Both the position numbers and the translations under genes were made by a program. Source: Lepidonotus clava (taxonomy: Eukaryota > Annelida > Polychaeta > Phyllodocida > Polynoidae). From it: 64,000 bases of DNA. Within the stretch, counting starts at the first letter, position 1. Each line of letters begins with the position of its first letter. The stretch is from positions 51,909,526 to 51,973,525 of the forward strand of contig OW387138.1 of NCBI GenBank assembly GCA_936440205.1, in the 5' to 3' direction. Below the pieces are notes generated by a model. That model saw nothing but the letters and a program-made list of their open reading frames with translations, was not told the DNA's origin and searched no databases. This document shows, one piece after another, positions 30,180 to 41,430 of the stretch.

Positions 30180-31935
30180 TATGGCAATGGACTTATATGA
30201 TAGGTCTTATATTCTTGTTTGTTTTCCTACCCAGTGTAGAAAAGCCCTTATGGGCCCCTTGTAAGAATTAAGTCAAACTAATCTATAAATAAGGCCACAC
30301 CTGCCTGCCTGAAGGATGACATTTGAATGGGAAGGATGTGCCTGACAGTAAGGAATGACTATAGTGCGGCTAGCGACTTGGGCCTTGAGAACATCGCCTA
30401 CCGCTGACGAGTCGGCAGATTCATAATATTACGTTTTGCAGAGATACTCTATTTTGAGTGATCTGCCTTGCATAACATGTATTAACACTATCTGGTTTAT
30501 CTGAGTGGACTCTGTTAAGCCTGGACTCCTATCTTGGATCATCAAGGGCTGACCATTGTTGCTCTTGATCAGCTTGATATAATTAAGCCGTGTACTAAAC
30601 CTTCTGCTAAGATACTGTACATTAGCTTATATTCTACGTGTTTTATATTGGTATTTTTCCACACGGAAATATTTGTCTATACTGGTGTCTACTATTAAAA
30701 CCCTTTAATTTTCTGGACTCTAATATTAGATCCGTAATGGCATTAGCCCCATTAATAACTGACTTAGCTCTGTATACAACTGCATTGAACGCTAGTGTGG
30801 TATTATTTATAGTGTGTTTGATAGTGGTGTTTATAGAGGTTATTACTTAATAGAGGTTAATGAATGGGGAACTTATGGTTAATATGGGGAACTTAATTTT
30901 GCTTTTAATATAATGTTAAAGTGGTAGAGAAAGTTCATGAATTGGTGCGCTCAATCCAAAACACAGACTTCGCTTGGCTGAAGGTACCACTATTATTTAA
31001 TATGTTAAATCTGATGGAAACATACATGCAGCAACTCTCACTCTTGAGTAGCATAGTGTGAGGCCACCACTTCTCCATGGAGGCTCCGTGGTAGGCCGGG
31101 TGCATTAGTCAGCCTCTGCTCTGATCGGTGGTTACACAGATGTTGAAATACTGAGTGCTTTGCATACACATTACACGAGTCCCCACCGATAGAAAGGTGA
31201 TGAGACCCATGCTATGTGTATGCTCCACACATCAGTTCTACTTACAGTTTGAGAATCCATCCCAGGATTTCCATTAGCCAAATTAGGTCCAGATTATTAT
31301 GTTAAGATCCCTATCTAGCCGAATGTCCCTAAAAGTGTCCAGTGTCTGCCCCGAGAAGAGGAGATCCAAATCCCTCACACATATCTGCCATAGTCACCCC
31401 AAATGTCACCACGAATGTCGAAGCGACATACCATTCCCTAGCGCCTCATTCTGTCTCTCTGGCTGGCGGACGTGCCAGTGTCCTTTTATATCACGCATGT
31501 TTGCACAAACACGTCCATCAATCATTCCAGACAGCCCAACCGACTCGCACCCTGACAGACGCTCGTTTTCCAATTGGTGTCTGTACACCAACAGCCCTCC
31601 CTATGTGAGTGTTTCACTATATGTGTTCAGGGCTGCAGGCCTGACGAATGGATACCATCTGTGGTTGTATGTGAATCGGTCCAGAGAACAGGCAGTCTAG
31701 ATCAGAAGGCATAGCGGCTCGACCCAGAGACAGGGAGCTCAGGTAGCCGTATCAGTGGGAGACTAATGGCATCCAGGCGGTTAATGGGTATTCTGATACC
31801 CCAGTCTCGGCACAAACAACTTTACCATTAATTCTATCTAACCATTCCACATATAACGTAGAAAACCTTCACACATACTCATTACAATATAACTAATATT
31901 ATTGCACTACTACAGTGCAGCATTACCAGTTGACA
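30180..31935. repeat. unclassified non-coding repeat, related to 49,914-51,159
   Basis: No real gene. From about 30,940 on it resembles the insert at 49.9-51.2 kb: AGTGGTAGAGA followed by a GGTGCGCTCA-like word, ACACAGACTTCGCTTGGC, and at the 3' end a hairpin TGCACTACTACAGTGCA (31,903-31,919). The other copy ends with TGCACT and AGTGCA around a short loop. It might be the remains of a long terminal repeat or of a non-autonomous retroelement, in which case it is an old fossil. Confidence 0.3.
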
Positions 31936-32216
31936 AACCTACTTTAGGTTTCTCTAATCCACGATACCCCACGATACCCTATGTGTAGACTATATTTTAC
32001 ATCCACCTTAATATTAGGAACTTGTTTTATATTAAATGATTTCAACACAAATTCCTTATTCATTAATCATTCATTATCCTTCATATGCTTCATAACTACA
32101 CCTCAGGGCCTGTATGGGTTGTTTAAAAATGATAGATTGAATAACATATATATATAACTAAAAGAAATTTGGTATGTGCATGCTATATTGTATTGGCTAC
32201 ATTGATAAGTAATGAT

Positions 32217-32383
32217 TAATATTAATGACATCAAACATACTAAGGGACTTAAGTTCTGCCACTTGAATGTACGTAGTATTTTTAACAAAATTGATCAATT
32301 CAAGTCACATTTTGAACAATCCTCAGTCGACGTTATAACTTCATCTGAAACCTGGCTTTCTCCTGACATAGGAGAATTTTGAC
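32217..32383 (+). pseudogene. LINE ORF2 endonuclease start, fragment
   Basis: The plus strand reads GLKFCHLNVRSIFNKIDQFK, then SSVDVITSSETWLSPDIGEF. This is the first 55 residues of a CR1/L2-like endonuclease with its catalytic Glu. It ends at a stop and no further endonuclease sequence follows. It is opposite in strand to the neighbouring element D. Confidence 0.65.
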
Positions 32384-32604
32384 ATCATACTCTTCACAAA
32401 CTTGCACAGTGGTTGGTCCGTTCTACTGCCCTTTGCAGACAGTGTATAATAGTATTGATGCTTTTGTGTGTCAATTTCTGGTGTGTTAATTGTAATTTGT
32501 ATTAACACTCTTGCAGTGTCAATGGTCTAAACCTCTTTTTTTCTGTTTGTATGTTACTATATATGATGATCTATAAGTTTGAATCCTGTGTTAACAGCAT
32601 TCAT

Positions 32605-35025
32605 TTATATATTATATATTCAATCTTTATTCAGGCTAAAAGAGACAGTTATCAGTTAATATAACTGGTTTTCATAACCCGCCTGATTATACAGTAATGC
32701 GGGAGTCACAGATATTGTATTTCTATACCCTTAATCAGGATACTCTTGTTATTACGTTCATAATAAGAGAATCTAGAATTTACATTTTTTCACATGTTTG
32801 TATACATGATTAAAACCAATAATTATAGATAAGTTTGACTAGTACCATGTTACAGTGATAAAAGGATATAATAGAGAACACTTATAAAAACAAATTCCTA
32901 ACCAATATTCAAGTATAAAACCCTATATAATCATTTGTTAAAAAATCTTTTGAAATAATTGCAAGACTGATAAAGAGGAATGCTTTGAATATCACTCATA
33001 GATTAGGTCATTGAATGTGAAAAAGTCTTTTCATGAATATCTTTTGGCTTGATTTAAAGCTCTTATAACTAGCTTTCAGCCTTAGTTCCTTATCAAGACT
33101 GTTCCATTCCAATGCGCCCCTGTATAATATATTTTGTTTACATTTTTCCAAATTTGGTTTATAATAATGGTATACAATAGCGTCATGCATTCTTGTTCTT
33201 ATCTTTCTCCTATTAATTAAATTAGCACAGTTTTGTTGCTTATACATTAAGTTTCTTAGATGTACCTTTCTTCTAATATTCAGATTACAAATTTTACATT
33301 GTTCAAAAAGGTTTTGATTCCTATGGTTTACAATTCTGAAGTCATTATTACGCATACAAATTCTCAGACCCTGTTTAAACAATGCATAAATTTTGTTCAG
33401 GTTCTGTAAATTCGTTCCAGAGTAAATAACATCACCATATTCTATCACTGGTAATACCATGATTTTAAGGAAAAGCAATATACTATTTTTCTCATTCAGA
33501 TATCTCTTGATTTTTGAGAATAGATAAAGTTTGTGAATTTTTCTTAACTGTTGAATATGCTTATTAAAAGATAAAGTATCATCTAAAATCATTCCTAAAT
33601 ATTTATATGAAACCACTTGTTCCAGTGGAATATTATTCATTGTCAATGTCAAATTAGTGTTTTTATTCTTTGAAACCATGGATTTAGTTCCAAAAATAGT
33701 CCATTTAGTTTTTTTAATATTAAGAGTAAGTTTGTTTGCACAACACCATATAAAAATGTTCAGTAAATCATTTTGCAAATCATTTTGAACATTGTCTAAG
33801 TTGTTACAATGACAATAAATGACGGTATCATCAGCATACAAATAGTGTTTGGCTTTTCTCAAGGACGTATTTATATCATTAATATAAATTAGGAACAGGA
33901 AGGGCCCTAAAATTGACCCCTGGGGTACTCCACAACGTATTTTTTTGACATATTATAATTAGCCATGGTGACTTGAAGTCTATATGATAAATAGGTTTTA
34001 ATCCAAGATAAATGTATGCCTCTAATTCCTAATTTTTCGCATTCTTTTTTATTAAAAGTTCATTATTTACTGTATCAAAAGCTTTACGAATGTCGAGGTA
34101 TATAGCTACTGTATATTCATGCTTATTGATTGACATATATATATCATTTACAAAATGTGCTATGGTATTAATTGTTGAATTATTTTTTCTAAACCTCCCC
34201 TGTTCCTCACAGAGTAATTCATTGTATTCCAAATATTGTATTAGTAGTTTATGTACAATAGTTTCAATTATTTTGCTTAGTACAGGTAAAAGGGATATAG
34301 GATGTAGATTGGTAACCAAACTATCACCCTCTTTTCTGTAGAGGTCTTACTTTTGCAATCTTCCATTTACTAGGGATTTTACCTTGATTAAAGTTGCATT
34401 GTAAAAGATTGGTGATGAGATGTGGTATAGCTAAAAGAGCATTTTTCAAAACTCATGTATTAATATTATCAATACCAGATGCTTTACTTGTATTTGTATT
34501 TTTGCAGACATCTATTACTTACTCTTCAGTTACTGTGGAATCATCCATTGCTATGTCCGATACTTTTCCATTATAGTACCAAGGTTCAATAAGACCATCA
34601 GCTAGAGATGGCTCTATGTTAATAAAAATATTATTAATAAAATATGCCGTGTTATCATTGGGAATCATTTCATTTGTATTTTCGTCACGTAGGTTAAAAT
34701 TGGATTGATCACATTTGTTACTATTGGGAACAATTTCTTGCATTTCGTGCCAACATTTTTTTTGATCACCCTCAGCTGTTTCTATATTATTTTTGATATA
34801 CTCGGATCTGCTCTGTCTTAATCTCTTTGTACAGCAATTACGCAATCTCTTAGCATTCACCCAGTCCTCTTGTTTCAAAGATTTTTTAGCCTTTTTTAAG
34901 ATATATTCCTAGCCTTATCATGAATCAATTCTAATAGTTCAGGCGTTATCCAAGGCTTTTTTATCATTGTCGATGTAGTCAATCCAATTCTCATCAGTGA
35001 GTGTATCAGTCATAACTTGCTTTTT
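32605..35025 (-). pseudogene. LINE, 3' part with reverse transcriptase (element D)
   Basis: On the reverse strand, from about 35,020: a linker (TKRLRQSRSEYIKNNIETAE), LHPISLLPVLSKIIETIVHK, EEQGRFRKNNSTINTI, AIYLDIRKAFDTVNN (motif A), a Gly-Val-Pro-Gln-Gly region near 33,920, YLYADDTVIYCHC (motif C, about 33,835), SYKYLGMILDDTLSF, then the C-terminus NILYRGALEWNSL. Several stops and frame changes are present and the endonuclease is missing. The 3' untranslated region spans 32,605-33,007. It is older than element A. Confidence 0.8.
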
Positions 35026-35980
35026 CTCAGGTTAGAAGGGGACCCAATCTGTGGAAATTTAATAATACTTTATGTACAGACCCTCAGTATTCTGAACAAC
35101 TGGCTGAATTAGTCCAATTAAAAAGATCAGAATATGAAAAAGAAGATCCTAGTAAAAAGTGGGAACTGATCAAATACATAAATTCACAATTCGCTATGGG
35201 AAAGAAAAGAAGAGAGAAAATAAAAAACATGAAAAGGACTTAAATGACAGTCTACTTAGGTTAACTGTTGCTGCAGACAGTGGCAGAAAGGTTGAGGATG
35301 AGTTAGCAGGGGTGAAAAGGGAACTACAAGAGATATAACTCAGTAAGGCCTGAGCGATAATTTTTAGGTCTAAGTGCAACTGGTCACAACATTGGGAACG
35401 GCCAACCAAATACTTTTCAGGCTTAGAAAAGAGGAATTATACTAGCAAGATGATAATTCAGCTTAAGGGACAAGATTGGTCAATTATTACAGGAAGAAAA
35501 AATATTTTAGAAACACAGAAAAATTACTTCCAGAAAATATATACTAAGGATGAAAGGAAACTACAGCAATTGGACGATGATAGCCTGTTTAATGCTGAAG
35601 ACAGTATGGCAAAATTAACAGAAATACAGAGGGATGTGATAGATAGGCCCCTAACTCAGGATGAATTTCTCCGAAGTTTGAAAGACTTGAAAAATGGCAA
35701 GTCACCTGACTCAGATGGTCTTACTGTCAAATTTTATAGGTTGTTTTGGCTGGTTGTAGGTGATATGCTAAGTGAGAGCCTAATTTATTCAACTATACAA
35801 GGGGACATAAGTACTGAACCAAAAAGAGGCATTATAACTCTAATACCGAAAAAAGGTAAGGATAGGCTATCTTTTTCTAACTGGCGCCCTATCACCTTAC
35901 TAAATATTGACTACAAGATCTTTACTAAGACTCTTGCCCGACGAATACAACCTTTTCTGCCAGATCTAATAGTAATTTAG
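35026..35980 (+). pseudogene. Tx1/L1-type LINE, ORF2 middle fragment (element E)
   Basis: The plus strand gives RRGPNLWKFNNTL, then QLAELVQLKRSEYEKEDPSK, then from 35,450 QNYFQKIYTKDE-like sequence and LKDLKNGKSPDSDGLTVKFY, RGIITLIPKKGKDR and SNWRPITLLNIDYKIFTKTL. This is the linker and first reverse-transcriptase blocks of an L1/Tx1-clade LINE, a different clade from most LINEs here. It stops before the catalytic Asp motifs. Element K (41.4-42.6 kb) has the C-terminal part of the same clade on the same strand. Confidence 0.75.
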
Positions 35981-36543
35981 TAATTAAGCACCTGTGGTGC
36001 TTTTATATGGTCTTAAACCATCATTTTGTCAATATATTCCAACGTTGTAATTTTCATGAAATTGGCCCTTATCGGCAGATTACGTCAATTTAGACCAAAC
36101 TTATGCAATATAGATCATCATTTTTGCAATATTCATTTAGATTTGGATGCTATTGAATGTACCAAAGAAGATTTAATCTAAAAACATGCATTTGGTGGTC
36201 ACCATAGATAACGGAAAAATTTGTTAAAATCATTATTTGACTATTTTCCACCAAAACCATCACTTGTTACCATGGAAACCAACCAATTATTTAATTTTTG
36301 CTTGTTCTCCTTGTTCACTAGGTCTTACCCTTCAATTTGATGGCTTACACAAGTTTCCAACATTGTTTTAAGGGTACCTGGGGAGGAAATACCGGGATTA
36401 TCTTTTTGCCCAGAAAATGCTATTTTTCATGGAAAACGTCATTTTTCACCCAAATCCCGGAGGCTTTGACAACCAAGAAATGGATTTTTGAATTCTATGG
36501 AAAATTTGGGTTAGGAGACCACCTTCAAACCTTTCGGCCTCAG
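35981..36543. other. non-coding stretch, no gene recognised
   Basis: No protein-like open frame. It contains GTTACCATGGAAAC at 36,267 and an inverted pair ACCGGGATTA and AATCCCGG about 60 bases apart (36,390-36,455). It may be an unclassified repeat between two LINEs. Confidence 0.3.
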
Positions 36544-37143
36544 TCACATAAATAAAAGTGTCACATCTCTTGGACTACTAACTGTTTGTTTGAGACTGTT
36601 TGATCTAATGAAAAAATCCAACTTTTTACATTCTAAGGAGGAAGTTTTCATATAATTCACGTTCCAGTCTCCTATCAAGAAAACTTCATTTTTGGACCAG
36701 TTCAGTTTCCCCAAACAAGCATTTAGGTACCTTAAAGCCTCAGGAAGGTTCCCAGATGGGGGGCGGTATAAGTTACATATGATAATGTTTTTGCTATACG
36801 GTCTTAGCACTTGTAACCATTGAACTTCCAAATTTCCATTTGATTCATTCAATTTACTGATGTGTCTTATGTCTCCCTCTAGACTATTACTTATATATGT
36901 AATTAGGCCGCCTCCTTTTTTGGCTCTTACTGACTTGCCATTATCAATGAATTCCCTATCCAGACGATAATGTTTATATCCAGGAATTTCTATTGAATGC
37001 TCAGTATGTTCACTTCTTAACCACGTTTCTGAACATGTAAATATGCTTATGCCTGAGTCAATAAGCTCTAAACGTACGTGGTGTATTTTCTTCACAATAC
37101 TTCTTATGTTGATGTGCACTATTTGTAGTCCTTTTTGCTTCAT
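36544..37143 (-). pseudogene. LINE ORF2, endonuclease (element F), truncated
   Basis: An open frame of 199 codons: QIVHINIRSIVKKIHHVRLE, FTCSETWLRSEHTEHSIEIP, KKGGGLITYISNSLEG, ICNLYRPPSGN, FLIGDWNVNYM. This is a CR1/L2-like endonuclease up to the Asp of the GDxNxN block. The rest of ORF2 is missing. It lies about 700 bases downstream of an SGNH-type ORF1 (37,858-38,274) on the same strand, in normal LINE order. Confidence 0.8.
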
Positions 37144-37857
37144 GTAAAGTTAGTACAGGTGACATATATATTGGTGGTTTAAATGCTTTCTGTTTGATGC
37201 ACGTAATTGAGTATGAAGTTGTGAGATGGTGAGAGTAATGTTGTAGAAGTGAGGGGGGATGGGGTCGAGGATAAAAAAAAAGAAGAAAGAAAAATGTTGA
37301 TACTGATGTTGTACAATGCATTTGAACTCTGAAATTCAACCTGGGAGTTCTCATGTCTGTTAAATACTAGCAGGCGTTAATAATATCCAGCACGGTCCTC
37401 TCAGTGGACACCCCCTAACTTAGACTATGATTGTTTGCAAGAGTTATTAATTCTTATCACTAGTACCAACATGGGTGTGTATTACCACGGCCCTATGGTC
37501 AGGTGTGAATCTCACTGCCTCTTATCACTATTCTTAACTCTAATGTTAGTATCTAAGGTCTAACCAGTTGCCCATAATGGAGTGTTTTAGAGCGTGTACG
37601 GTCATTATAACTACAGATCAATAGACAGTAAACATACGTGTTTATTACCATGTCTTGGTAATAAGGCTAAAGTGCTTAGTTGACGATCTGTCCTCTCAGT
37701 TTCTGCATTTTCTACTGTCACAGACATTAATAAAAAGTTACACTCTAAATACAGTTTTTCATTTTCATGATTACAAACTGATAGGTTAGGATGTGGAAGC
37801 CTATGGGGGAGCTATGTAATTCCACTTGCTCTCCTCCATTGAGAACTATGACATTGT
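37144..37857 (-). other. inter-ORF stretch of LINE F
   Basis: Non-coding or too decayed to read. It lies between ORF1 and ORF2 of element F. The last part before ORF2 (37,155-37,330) has poly-pyrimidine tracts on the reverse strand. Confidence 0.35.
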
Positions 37858-38274
37858 TTAGTACCTATGGTCTGCTTCTATCTGTCTAATGTTTTTGATA
37901 AGTTTTTGTATGAATTTACTTCCCGTTTGGTAGGAGAAGTTTAGTCCATCCTCCAGTGTCGTTTGGTATCTGTGATGGATGCTGTCTTTCCTTGGCTTGT
38001 GAACAAACTCCCCAAAGTGGGGGGAGTACAAGTCATGTTGGAGGTTCATTTCTGTGATGTACTCATTAATTCTAACTACGGCCCTGTTCAGGAGTTCTTG
38101 CTCCTCTGGAAAAGACATTCCACCGAGGTTGTACTGTGCAAAATTTATGCCCACTAGTTCACAAATGATGACCCTTTTTCCCTTGGCATACAATTTTGAA
38201 TGTGCCAAATGTGACCCTTTTTGGCAAAGTGAGTCGGATGTTGCACGGGGAAGATTTTTAGTTAGGTATACCAT
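37858..38274 (-). pseudogene. LINE ORF1, SGNH-esterase C-terminal part (element F)
   Basis: An open frame of 138 codons: KGKRVIICELVGINFAQYNL, EQELLNRAVVRINEYITEMN, LYSPHFGEFVHK, then YQTTLEDGLNFSYQTGSKFI. The Glu-Asp-Gly-Leu block is where the last catalytic Asp and His of SGNH hydrolases normally lie. It reads DGLN rather than DGLH, so the His may be lost. The nucleophile block is upstream of the piece and not seen. Esterase ORF1 proteins are known from CR1-like LINEs. Confidence 0.7.
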
Positions 38275-38279
38275 CAGAA

Positions 38280-38855
38280 AATACTAATTATTAGCTTTAA
38301 AATGAGGTATAGCATGTCTAGGTCCGATATCTAGGGACTGAGATAAATTGCAACGAGAATAAAAAGAACCGCGCCTATGCGGGTATAAGAAACTGAGATA
38401 AATGAGTTGAAAGTTTTTCTTACCGCGCGCTACCGCGGTCCTCCGATAAAGCCCTAGTAACGTACACTTGTAATCAATCCTTGGTCCTGAAACTTTACAT
38501 AGTCATTCTAGACTATTCTAGCTAACAAATACCAGTAATTCATGCGTTTATATACAAAACTTTTATTCATGCCGGCGCTGCAAAAAGTGACAAAAATCCA
38601 GATCTGAAACAACAACTTAACTTAGAACGGCAAGCATAAAGGATCACAATACCTCATCTTAGCTGCTTAAAAACGACTCTGTGATGACCCTAAGTACCCT
38701 GGGTATCCATAATGTGTCTATAAAAGTTCTTGGAATGTTCATGATTGTCTTTGGTCGTTAAAATAGTGAAAAGCCACCGAGGTAAAAATCTTAAAATCAG
38801 AAAAAGTCTTAACAACTAAAAATAAGTTAACAATGTTCAAAACGGAATCTTAATA
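38280..38855. other. non-coding stretch between LINE F and the transposase-like gene
   Basis: No gene. Around 38,365-38,455 two short GC words, ACCGCGCCTATGCGGG and ACCGCGCGCTACCGCGGT, form small hairpins. The stretch probably contains the 5' end of LINE F and the 3' untranslated part of the gene at 38,860-41,430. Confidence 0.3.
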
Positions 38856-38859
38856 GTTC

Positions 38860-39240
38860 TCAGGTGGTCCTGGGCCTGCCACGACCACGTTTAGCACGTT
38901 TACTAGGACGGCCCCTGCCCCTAGGTGGGGGTGGGGGGCCTTCCTCCTCTGAGTCAGATGAAGAATTTGATTCCTTCTCCAGCTGTCTGACCAACTCCTC
39001 CTCCTCCCACTCCGATCCTGATGATGTGTCTGGAGTCTGTCCTCTGCCTCTGCCCCTGCCCCTGCCTCTGCCTCTACCTCTGCCTCTGCCCCTGCCCCTG
39101 CCTCTGCCCCTGCCCCTTCCCCTGCCTGGCCCATCCCCCTCGCCGGCCTCTGGCTCTGATTCCGCATCTGGTTCTGGCGGAGGTACGGCACGGGGGCCTG
39201 GGCCGGGTGCTGGTTCTGGTACAGAGGGCTTAGGGCACAT
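38860..39240 (-). other. RG-repeat and AT-hook tail of the transposase-like gene
   Basis: The C-terminal tail of the protein has Glu/Pro-rich sequence, then a run of about 20 Gly-Arg pairs encoded by a 6-bp/12-bp tandem repeat (about 39,033-39,125), then acidic Ser/Glu stretches and two AT-hook-like motifs (RGRGRPSK and RGRGRPR). It is the kind of tail that binds nucleic acid. On the plus strand the same DNA reads as a Leu/Pro repeat, which is only a shadow. Confidence 0.65.
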
Positions 39241-41430
39241 GATGTCCTTTGTGTCCTCAGTACAAAAATCCCGAATGTTCTTGAAGAGATACCACTGTCT
39301 TTTGGCCGGGAGGCCAGGGGATTCGGTGGGCTGAGGGCCTTCCTGGGGGACAGCTTCAGGGGCGACAGTCAGCATCTTGAAGGTCTCGGGGGCTGAGTCG
39401 GCATACTGCCGGAAGGTGACGTGGCCCTTGTTCTGGTCAGAGAATACAAAGTGGTGATACTGTTTTATGCCCTTGACTGGCTTGATGAAAGGGGTCAAAA
39501 AAGATTGCCAGTCATACGACTCGACAAACACCTTCCCATTCTCGTCCCCCACAAGTTGGGCAAGGTTGACACGTTCTTGGGTACTCTTCACCACAGTCGC
39601 CTCCATCTCCGAGAGGCTCGAGACAGGCTCACGACGAAACCTTTGTTTAAGGAAACCAAAGCACCAGTCCGGGGCAAACTTGGTGTGCCCTGTGATCAAA
39701 AAGTTTAAGGAAATGGACTGGTGCCGGCCAGTCAGGACCCGTCAGAGAAGATACGCTAGCACAAACTTGTTCTTGTTCTGACCACTACAGGTGTCACAGT
39801 GCATGTCCACTGCCTTCTCCCCCAGGGAATACGTTTCAAAATAGTGGTGCAGGTATGAAATAACTGCATTTGACCCCTTACTACCGCAGTGGCTTTCGTC
39901 GATCAAATAGTTCACCTGTTGGGGGATGGCCTCGGCACAGACACCGAAAATGCCGACCTTGCGGGGGACAAGGAAATACAATGGGCCAGGCTGCATAGAA
40001 AAGGAGGGAAGGTGGACCTGCTGGGCATAATCAAAACTGATGTGGACCTTCGTGTCAGAAGAACAAGGGGGGTGGGGGCCAAGGGGAGGGGACTCTGCTT
40101 CCTTGTAGGCAGCCTTGGCAGACTTGACCATGTCCTGATAAAAGCCCCTTTCCCGAGCCACCACCTCCAGGTGAACTTGTTGCTTTTTCAGCTTGTCCTG
40201 TTTCACAATGTCAGGTAGGTTACTAGAGGCAGAGATATCCCTGTTGTTGCACTGGCTGTAACAAAGTTCTGTTTCTGAATAGAATGTCATTTGAAATAGG
40301 ATGTAGAAAGTTTGCATTCAAAATATTGAATGTAACATTATAGATTATTGGGTTGTAATTTCTGAAGCCCTTGATTATTGGGTTGTATAACTGGGGAGTG
40401 GCTGGCCTGTTGTCCTTGGCTCTCTCTGACGTACATATTCCCTTCTGACGTAAATGGAAACAACTCACAAAAGGGATCCTGTGACCAGTCACAAAAGAGT
40501 GACCACACTGCTGGTTATCTCTTTGTGAGGTCCTGCATTCTGACTGTTCATTTGCGTCAGTAAGTTTTGCATTGTGTCTGTCACCAGCTGGGAATGGTGG
40601 GAGCTTAAAAGTTCCCACAGGGCTGGTGATGGGCAGAGTTGGTTTGGGCTTAGAGAGAGCAAGTAGGATCTGGGCCTGCTGCTCCCCTCATGTACTAGTC
40701 TGTACCACTCTACTGTACACAACTTAGGGTGAAATACATTTCCCCACACTAAAACCTGGAAGGAGTTGTGTTGTTATTCTTATAAGTCTCCACATAGCCG
40801 CCTTTGTTATATGGCATTCCCAGCAGAGGTCAGTCATAGGGCGGGAACACACTATGCGAGGGAGGAGTTGGAGCCACAGGTTTCTAAAGGTTGAGTCAGC
40901 CACACACCTGAAGTTAGCCTCCTCCATGGCGTTGCTGTACAACCCGTAGATGTCGGCCTTTGTGGAAGAGGAGGGGAGGAGGAGGATAACACACCCTATA
41001 TACTAACTTAAAAACGGTCTGGTTGAGTGTTAATAGTTGTCTGTTATACTTCAAGACGTTGTCATGGATTATGGGATAGTTTTGAGCGAGAACAACATAG
41101 CTACATAGTCGTGGCGACAGGTTTGCATAACATGTATCTCATGAAAAACTTACCTGAGGACAGTTGAAAGACCTCCTGCCGACGCGCGACCAGCTCCGAC
41201 GTTGTGAACTGTTTACTGCACTCCTTGTCTTTGTATTGCTTGTTCACTAAAATCACTCTTTAATAGTTCTTCCAGTACGTCTAATTGAGCTATGTCTTCT
41301 GTTTGCCGGGTTGTCTGGGGGCCGTCACTCTTCTTTTTCCGCAGGGTAATGTTTAAATTGTGGTCTTTTGGCGTGGGTATACGAGTAAAACCTTCTCTGT
41401 GGTCCGTCATCACACATTCAAAAGAGTGCC
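38860..41430 (-). CDS. transposase-like multi-exon gene (DUF7869-type), one in-frame stop
   Basis: Reverse strand. The first part (about 41,430-41,154) has DKECSKQFTTSELVARRQEV and ends at CAG/GTAAGT. The next exon starts near 40,961 after a pyrimidine tract (LYSNAMEEANFRCVADSTFR, SRPMTDLCWECH, a zinc-knuckle-like box). Then from about 40,290 come QQVHLEVVARERGFYQDMVK, KVHISFDYAQQVHLPSF, CDTCSGQNKNKFVLAYLL, RVLTGRHQSISLNFLITGHT and KFAPDWCFGFLKQRFRR. This layout fits the DUF7869-like proteins abundant in aquatic animals, probably domesticated or active transposases; I cannot prove that role. A TGA stands where Trp is expected before RVLTG. Splice phases were not fully resolved. Confidence 0.5.

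Noticed and set aside
30404-30420. CTGACGAGTCGGCAGAT resembles the first core of a hammerhead ribozyme
   Set aside because: A short stem could form, but the second core (CGAAA) does not follow and no cleavage-site stem was found. Chance match.
31299-31700. 133-codon plus-strand frame in the unclassified repeat
   Set aside because: No domain or protein-like pattern, no matching frame in the related repeat at 50-51 kb, and two other overlapping frames of similar length.
38864-39334. Long plus-strand frame with a Leu/Pro repeat
   Set aside because: It is the shadow of the Gly-Arg repeat and acidic tail on the minus strand, which matches a known protein layout.
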